DNA from: Devosia sp. | GTDB lineage: Bacteria; Pseudomonadota; Alphaproteobacteria; Rhizobiales; Devosiaceae | Direction: 5' to 3' | NCBI GenBank assembly: GCA_016793415.1 | Contig: JAEUMC010000336.1 | Span: 1-10,378 of the forward strand | DNA: 10,378 nt | Shown: positions 7,212-10,378 of the stretch, in pieces | Layout: the number at the start of each line of letters is the position of its first letter | Numbering within the stretch: position 1 is the stretch's first letter | The notes under the pieces: generated by a model | Seen by the model: only the letters and a program-made list of their open reading frames with translations | What the model was told of the DNA's origin: nothing | Databases searched by the model: none | Translations under genes and position numbers: made by a program

Positions 7212-7231
7212 ACGAGCCTTGGCTGGCTCGT
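7212..7231. repeat. Perfect inverted repeat in the importer 5' UTR
   Basis: ACGAGCC-N6-GGCTCGT, perfect 7-bp arms. It lies just after the inferred transcription start of the importer operon and 4 nt before the Shine-Dalgarno. It could be a second operator for a repressor or an mRNA hairpin next to the ribosome-binding site; the sequence alone does not decide. Confidence 0.55.
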
Positions 7232-7234
7232 TCA

Positions 7235-7258
7235 AATTGTTTTATGGCGGAAATAATT
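7235..7258. promoter_or_regulatory. AT-rich palindrome over the importer promoter, candidate ROK operator
   Basis: AATTGTTT-N8-AAATAATT has 7 of 8 arm positions symmetric. AT-rich arms around a GC-richer centre resemble NagC/Mlc-type operators of ROK repressors. It covers the -10 and most of the spacer of the promoter at 7241-7268, so a bound protein would block polymerase. The divergent ROK gene is the natural candidate to bind it. A half-site-like stretch (TTGGCAAAATAAAT, 7307-7320) lies near the start of the ROK gene. Confidence 0.5.
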
Positions 7259-7268
7259 ATGCTGTCAA
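7241..7268 (-). promoter_or_regulatory. Sigma70-type promoter of the importer-GH66 operon
   Basis: On the - strand a perfect -35 TTGACA (7263-7268) is followed after 16 nt by CATAAA (7241-7246), a 4-of-6 match to the -10. Transcription would start near 7233, giving a leader of about 40 nt that contains the inverted repeat at 7212-7231 and the Shine-Dalgarno. Confidence 0.6.
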
Positions 7269-7272
7269 CGGT

Positions 7273-7288
7273 GACGAATGACCTCGTC
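7273..7288. repeat. Inverted repeat between the divergent promoters
   Basis: GACGA-N6-TCGTC, perfect 5-bp arms. It lies upstream of the importer -35 and close to the possible ROK-gene -35 (TTGTCT at 7291). It is short enough to be chance, but its place midway between divergent genes makes an operator possible. Confidence 0.3.
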
Positions 7289-7290
7289 CG

Positions 7291-7319
7291 TTGTCTCATA
7301 TGTTCCTTGGCAAAATAAA
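7291..7319 (+). promoter_or_regulatory. Possible weak promoter of the ROK gene
   Basis: TTGTCT (7291-7296), a 17-nt spacer, and AATAAA (7314-7319) give 4-of-6 matches to each sigma70 box. It is suitably placed about 35 nt before the start codon at 7356. The match is weak and mainly positional. Confidence 0.3.
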
Positions 7320-7355
7320 TCCGATGCGCTAAGCGGGCTGTCGAGGAGAGTTTTC

Positions 7356-8513
7356 ATGCGGATCACCACGCCCCGATGGATGCCCGGCAACGGTGCGATG
7401 CGCGCCGTGGCGCTCGAGGTGCTGATCCACGGTCCGCTGTCGCGCAGCGAGGTGGCGCGCCGGCTCGACCTGTCGCCCGGCTCGCTCACCCGTTTGTCGA
7501 CGCCGCTGCTCGAATCCGGCCTCCTGGTCGAGGCCGGCGAGCAGGTCGACGGCCGGGTCGGTAGGCCGTCACAACTGCTCGACGTGGTGCCGGCGTCGCG
7601 CCGCTTCATCGGCATGAAGCTGATGGCCGACGAGGTGGTGGGGGTGACGACGGATCTGCGCGCCAACGTGCTGTCGAGCGAAGCCCGAAGCTTGGCGGAC
7701 CGGGCCCCCGATGCAGTGGCTGACGTGATCGCCGATCTCACCCGTTCATTGGCGCGTGGCACGCCCGAGGTGATGGCGCTCGGCATCGGCATAGGCGGGT
7801 TTCTGGGCGAACATGGGCACGTGCTGAGCGCACCATTCCTCGGCTGGGAGGATGTGCAGCTCGGCGCCATGATCGAGGCGCGCACCGGCATCCCGACGCT
7901 GGTCGAGAACGATCTCGTGGCCTTCACCGAATACGAGCATTGGTTCGGCGCCGGCCGCGGGCTCGACCGCTTTGCGGTGGTGACGCTGGGGGCAGGGGTC
8001 GGCTACGGCCTCGTCATCCACGACGAGATCGTGCGCAATGACGAGTTCGGCATTGGGCTGGTCGGCCATTGGCCGCTCGATCCTTTCGGGCCGGTCTGCT
8101 CGGAGGGCCACCGCGGCTGCGCCAAGGCGGTCCTCACCGACACCGCGATCGTGCAGGCGGTAACGCAGGCGCTCGGCCGCAGCGTCAGCTATGGCGAGGC
8201 GCTCGATCTCGCGGTTGCGGGTGAGCCGGCGGCGCGGCGGGTCATCGACGATGCCGGGCGTGGACTCGGGCGGTTGCTCGCCGCTGTCGCCAACCTCACC
8301 ATGCCGCAAACCGTGATCCTCGGTGGGGAAGGGGTGCGGCTTGCCGAGGTGGCGGGCGACGCGATCAACACCGGGATCGCTGGTGATCGCGATCCTCGGA
8401 CCAAGCCGATCCCGCTGACCATCCGCTCGGGCGAGAATATCGAGTGGTGCCGCGGCGCGGCGTGCGTGGCGGTGCAGGCGTTCGTGCTGGGACGGCGGAG
8501 TGCGGAGGGGTGA
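7356..8513 (+). CDS. ROK-family transcriptional repressor
   Basis: This 385-residue protein has an N-terminal winged helix-turn-helix (about 12-60, LSRSEVARRLDLSPGSLTRL) and a ROK sugar-kinase-like domain from about 83 on (GIGIGGFL 143-150, LVENDLVAF 182-190 with END, LGAGVGYGLV 211-220, TVILGGEGV 319-327). It probably represses the divergent importer operon and responds to a sugar. The N-terminal ATP motif (DxGGT) is not present, arguing for a regulator rather than a kinase. The ROK zinc site is altered: His238, Cys248 and Cys255 are kept, but the middle Cys of the usual CxC is Glu250. The ATG at 7356 was chosen because GAGGAG (7343-7348) lies 7 nt upstream; an in-frame ATG at 7278 would add 26 residues and reach into the control region without a good ribosome-binding site. 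NagC/Mlc/XylR-type proteins are the nearest known relatives by architecture. Confidence 0.9.
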   Translation: MRITTPRWMPGNGAMRAVALEVLIHGPLSRSEVARRLDLSPGSLTRLSTPLLESGLLVEAGEQVDGRVGRPSQLLDVVPASRRFIGMKLMADEVVGVTTDLRANVLSSEARSLADRAPDAVADVIADLTRSLARGTPEVMALGIGIGGFLGEHGHVLSAPFLGWEDVQLGAMIEARTGIPTLVENDLVAFTEYEHWFGAGRGLDRFAVVTLGAGVGYGLVIHDEIVRNDEFGIGLVGHWPLDPFGPVCSEGHRGCAKAVLTDTAIVQAVTQALGRSVSYGEALDLAVAGEPAARRVIDDAGRGLGRLLAAVANLTMPQTVILGGEGVRLAEVAGDAINTGIAGDRDPRTKPIPLTIRSGENIEWCRGAACVAVQAFVLGRRSAEG

Positions 8514-8519
8514 GAGCGA

Positions 8520-8535
8520 GCTTAGGGCCTTAAGC
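8520..8535. repeat. Near-perfect palindrome just after the ROK gene
   Basis: GCTTAGGGCCTTAAGC is self-complementary with a single G-T pair and begins 7 nt after the ROK stop. With no loop it cannot fold well as RNA, so it looks more like a protein site than a terminator. Function unknown; chance is possible. Confidence 0.3.
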
Positions 8536-8542
8536 GCTGAGC

Positions 8543-8580
8543 GGCACCTCCCCCCTTGTGGGGGAGGATGGGAGGGGGGG
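8543..8580. repeat. C/G-rich palindromic intergenic repeat, copy 1
   Basis: The unit reads GGCACCTCCCCCCTTGTG and continues GGGGAGGATGGGAGGGGG. It contains an 8-bp stem (8547-8554 with 8560-8567) around a CTTGT loop. It is an inverted near-copy of 8651-8690. Elements of this look (CCTCCCC...GGGGAGG followed by a G-run) recur between genes in many Rhizobiales genomes, to my knowledge. It may also act as a terminator for the ROK gene. Confidence 0.7.
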
Positions 8581-8650
8581 GCGACAAACACCAACCTCGC
8601 AAAGTAACCTCGGTGCGAACTCGCCCCACACTCTCGACGCGCCTGTGGCT

Positions 8651-8690
8651 CCACCCCCTCCCAGCCTCCCCCATCAAGGGGGAGGTGCCC
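8651..8690. repeat. C/G-rich palindromic intergenic repeat, copy 2 (inverted)
   Basis: The reverse complement reads GGGCACCTCCCCCTTGATGG and continues into GGGAGGCTGGGAGGGGGTGG, almost the same as copy 1. The 8-bp stem is 8665-8672 with 8678-8685, loop ATCAA. The two copies face each other across about 70 bp and could also pair as one long stem. The 70 bp between them (8582-8650) show no ORF or recognisable motif. Confidence 0.7.
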
Positions 8691-8721
8691 CTGCGGTGGA
8701 TTGGGTGGGATCGAGTTTCAG

Positions 8722-9594
8722 CTACACCCGCTTGGTCGACAGCACGTCGAACGTCCGCTCGATGGTCGACACGGCACGGTCGTAATCTGCCAGCGCCAGG
8801 GCGGCGATCAGGGCGTCGATGATGGCGAGCTGGGCGATGCGGCTGGTCATCGCTTCGGTGCGGAACTGGGTTTCGCGGGCGAGCGTGTTGAGCACGACAT
8901 CGGCGTGGCTGAGGATCGGCGACTTGCCGAAATTGGTGACGACGATGGTGGTGGCGCCAGCCTCCTTGGCGAGGCGGGTGGCGGTGAGGGTTTCGATGGT
9001 CGAGCCCGAATGCGAGATGGTGAGCACCGCGACATCGGGGGTGGACAGCGCCGCAGTGATCGCCTGCACATGGCTGTCGACGGTGGCGCGCGAATTGATG
9101 CCGATGCGCAGGAGTCGGTAGTTGGCATCCTCGGCGATGGTGGCGGCGCTGCCGATGCCGAACACTTCGACCCGGCTCGCCTTGCGGATGGCGGCGACGG
9201 CCCGGCTCAGCTGGCCGAGGTCGAGCGCCTTCTGGGTGTCGTGCAGCGCCTGCAGGTCGGAGCGGAAGATCTTGTCGACGACGGTCGCCAGATCGTCGTT
9301 GGGTTCGAGATCCTCGTGGATGAACTGCACCGGCTGCACCAGGTCGCGGGCGATGGCGATCTTGACCTGCTGGAAGCCGCGCGCCCCGAGCTGCTGGCAG
9401 AGGCTGATGACGCTGCCTTCGCTGGAGCCGGAGCGCTCCGCCACTTCGGTCACCGACATATGGACGACGTCGGCGGCATTGGCGGTGATGAAATCGGCGA
9501 TGCGGCCGGCAGTGGGCGGCAGGTTCGGCCTCAGCGCCGCGATGCGGTCGAGGATGCCGGAGAGCTGGCCCGGTTCGGTGCGCTCGGTGCTCAT
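8722..9594 (-). CDS. RpiR/MurR-family transcriptional regulator with SIS domain
   Basis: This 290-residue regulator has an N-terminal HTH-6 domain (about 8-85, with MSVTEVAERSGSSEGSVISL at 46-65) and a C-terminal SIS domain (about 128-260). The SIS domain contains FGIGSA (145-150) and the sugar-phosphate loop ISHSGST (193-199), which binds phosphorylated sugars or amino sugars in relatives. It probably senses a sugar phosphate and controls its own operon or a nearby catabolic set. The ATG at 9592-9594 overlaps the stop of the preceding HAD gene as ATGA, implying coupled translation. The frame is open far upstream to the window edge, but that part lies antiparallel in phase within the HAD gene and looks like an arginine-rich shadow. 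The gene ends at a TAG (8722-8724) before the palindromic repeats. Family assignment is firm; effector and targets are not visible. Confidence 0.92.
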   Translation of the reverse strand: MSTERTEPGQLSGILDRIAALRPNLPPTAGRIADFITANAADVVHMSVTEVAERSGSSEGSVISLCQQLGARGFQQVKIAIARDLVQPVQFIHEDLEPNDDLATVVDKIFRSDLQALHDTQKALDLGQLSRAVAAIRKASRVEVFGIGSAATIAEDANYRLLRIGINSRATVDSHVQAITAALSTPDVAVLTISHSGSTIETLTATRLAKEAGATTIVVTNFGKSPILSHADVVLNTLARETQFRTEAMTSRIAQLAIIDALIAALALADYDRAVSTIERTFDVLSTKRV

Positions 9595-10322
9595 GCGGGA
9601 GTGAGCTCGCGCAACGCCTCGTTCAAGCCACCCGGCACCGCTTGCCAGAACGTCATGCCCAGCGCCCGGGCGCCGGCGCCGTCGGTCAGGGGGTTGTCGC
9701 CGATCATCACGCCTTCCTCCGGCTCGATGCCGAGCCGCTCGCAGCCCAGCCGGAACAGTGCCGGCTCGGGCTTGCCGATCACCGTATGCGGTACCGGACC
9801 GGCACAGGCAAGCACGGCGGCCGCCAGGGCTCCGGCTTCGGGCACCGGCTGGCCGCTGGGGCCCGGATGGGTGGTGTCCGGGCAGGCGACGTAGAGTTCG
9901 GCGCCGCGGGCCATCGCCTCGGCGGCGGCGGCAAGCTTGCCGTAGTTGAAGCGCCGGTCGCGCGCCACCAGCACCACATCGGTTTCCGGCTGATCGACAT
10001 CGAGGCCAAGCCGCCGCGCATAGGCGCGGAGCGGGGTCGAGCCGATCACCATCACCCGGGCACGCGGGTGGCGCCGGGCAATGGTCTCGAGGGCGCAGGT
10101 GCCGGCAAGGATGATGCGGTCGGCCGGGATGGCGATGCCGAGGTCGGCAAAGCGGCTCATCAGCTGCAGCGGTGTATGCTCGGAATCGTTGGAGACGATG
10201 ACGAAGCGGCCCTCGAGCCGGCTCAGCAGCTCGCGCGCGCCCGGCAACAGGTGCCGGCCGCTCATCAAGGTCCCGTCGAGATCGATGAGGTAGCCGCGTG
10301 CGGAATGCACATTGGGCAGCAA
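9591..10322 (-). CDS. HAD superfamily phosphatase, NagD-like (subfamily IIA)
   Basis: This 243-residue cytoplasmic phosphatase shows all four HAD motifs: DLDGT with nucleophile Asp14 and Asp16, Ser44 in VIVSND, Lys184 in VIGKPEP, and Asp209 in MIGDNPLTD. The cap domain between motifs II and III (about 50-180) and the GKPEP motif are typical of NagD/AraL-type enzymes, which dephosphorylate sugar phosphates, nucleotides or related small molecules with low specificity. The start is taken as TTG at 10320-10322 because GGGAG lies 7 nt upstream and the HAD core begins soon after; a GTG at codon 5 is the alternative. It is the first gene of a two-gene unit with the RpiR regulator. A role in clearing a sugar phosphate sensed by that regulator is a reasonable inference, but no substrate can be named. 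Confidence 0.88.
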   Translation of the reverse strand: MLPNVHSARGYLIDLDGTLMSGRHLLPGARELLSRLEGRFVIVSNDSEHTPLQLMSRFADLGIAIPADRIILAGTCALETIARRHPRARVMVIGSTPLRAYARRLGLDVDQPETDVVLVARDRRFNYGKLAAAAEAMARGAELYVACPDTTHPGPSGQPVPEAGALAAAVLACAGPVPHTVIGKPEPALFRLGCERLGIEPEEGVMIGDNPLTDGAGARALGMTFWQAVPGGLNEALRELTPA

Positions 10323-10348
10323 GGCGAAACTCCCTGATTTGCAAGTCG

Positions 10349-10377
10349 AATCTGAACTGAGCTTGTCTCAGTGTCAA
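10349..10377 (-). promoter_or_regulatory. Promoter-like sequence of the HAD-RpiR operon
   Basis: On the - strand a perfect -35 TTGACA (10372-10377) is followed after 17 nt by CAGATT (10349-10354), a weak -10 with 3 of 6 matches. The start codon is about 27 nt further on. The -35 and spacing are good; the -10 is poor, as often in alphaproteobacteria. Confidence 0.45.
10356..10372. promoter_or_regulatory. Palindrome between -35 and -10, candidate operator
   Basis: ACTGAG-ACAAG-CTCAGT (- strand reading), a perfect 6-bp inverted repeat with a 5-nt spacer. It fills the promoter spacer almost exactly, the place where a repressor would act. The RpiR protein encoded in the same operon is the obvious candidate for autoregulation; this is inferred from position. 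Confidence 0.5.
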
Positions 10378-10378
10378 G

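Noticed and set aside
7278..7355. ROK gene start at 7278
   Set aside because: It would place the first codons inside the divergent control region and has no clear ribosome-binding site, while GAGGAG precedes the ATG at 7356.
9595..10377. Long N-terminal extension of the RpiR gene to the window edge
   Set aside because: It overlaps the HAD gene, which has all four catalytic motifs in its own frame. The extension is Arg/Ala/Pro-rich, and the ATG in the ATGA overlap gives the normal RpiR length.

Overview
This is a 10.4 kb piece of a high-GC chromosome. It carries carbohydrate-utilisation genes in a style common in Alphaproteobacteria of the Rhizobiales type (a Devosia- or Rhizobium-like soil or plant-associated bacterium). 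That placement is inferred from base composition, the CUT1 sugar importer with ROK and RpiR regulators, and the stop/start overlaps; no rRNA or other marker gene is present. No tRNA, CRISPR array, transposase or phage gene is seen, and coding density is very high.

Layout. (1) Positions 2-2484, + strand: the 3' part of a GH91 inulin fructotransferase/difructose-anhydride enzyme, followed through a 4-nt GTGA overlap by a GH32 beta-fructosidase with an unrecognised N-terminal region. Together they look like a fructan or difructose-anhydride degradation unit that begins upstream of the window. (2) Positions 2539-7192, - strand: a four-gene operon in the order substrate-binding protein, MalF-type permease, MalG-type permease, GH66 glycosidase (dextranase/cycloisomaltooligosaccharide glucanotransferase family). 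A strong hairpin lies between the binding-protein and first permease genes. There is no ATPase gene. (3) Positions 7193-7355: a divergent control region with a good promoter for the importer operon and several inverted repeats. (4) Positions 7356-8513, + strand: a ROK-family repressor divergent from the importer. (5) Positions 8514-8721: a gap between convergent genes holding two inverted copies of a C/G-rich palindromic repeat. (6) Positions 8722-10322, - strand: an operon of a NagD-like HAD phosphatase and an RpiR/SIS-domain regulator, with a promoter-like sequence and an embedded palindrome at the right edge.

How the parts may work together (inference). The GH66 enzyme has no visible export signal and is the last gene of an importer operon. 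A plausible model is that alpha-1,6-gluco-oligosaccharides (isomaltooligosaccharides or cyclic dextrans) are captured by the binding protein, imported, and cut in the cytoplasm, with the ROK protein as the local sensor. Next to it, GH91 plus GH32 would convert inulin to difructose anhydride and/or fructose. Dextran-type glucans and fructans are both made from sucrose by other microbes, and inulin by plants, so the locus may be a scavenging island for sucrose-derived polymers. The least ordinary elements are the cytoplasmic GH66 tied to an importer, the GH91-GH32 pair with its extra N-terminal region, and the arrangement of operator-like palindromes.
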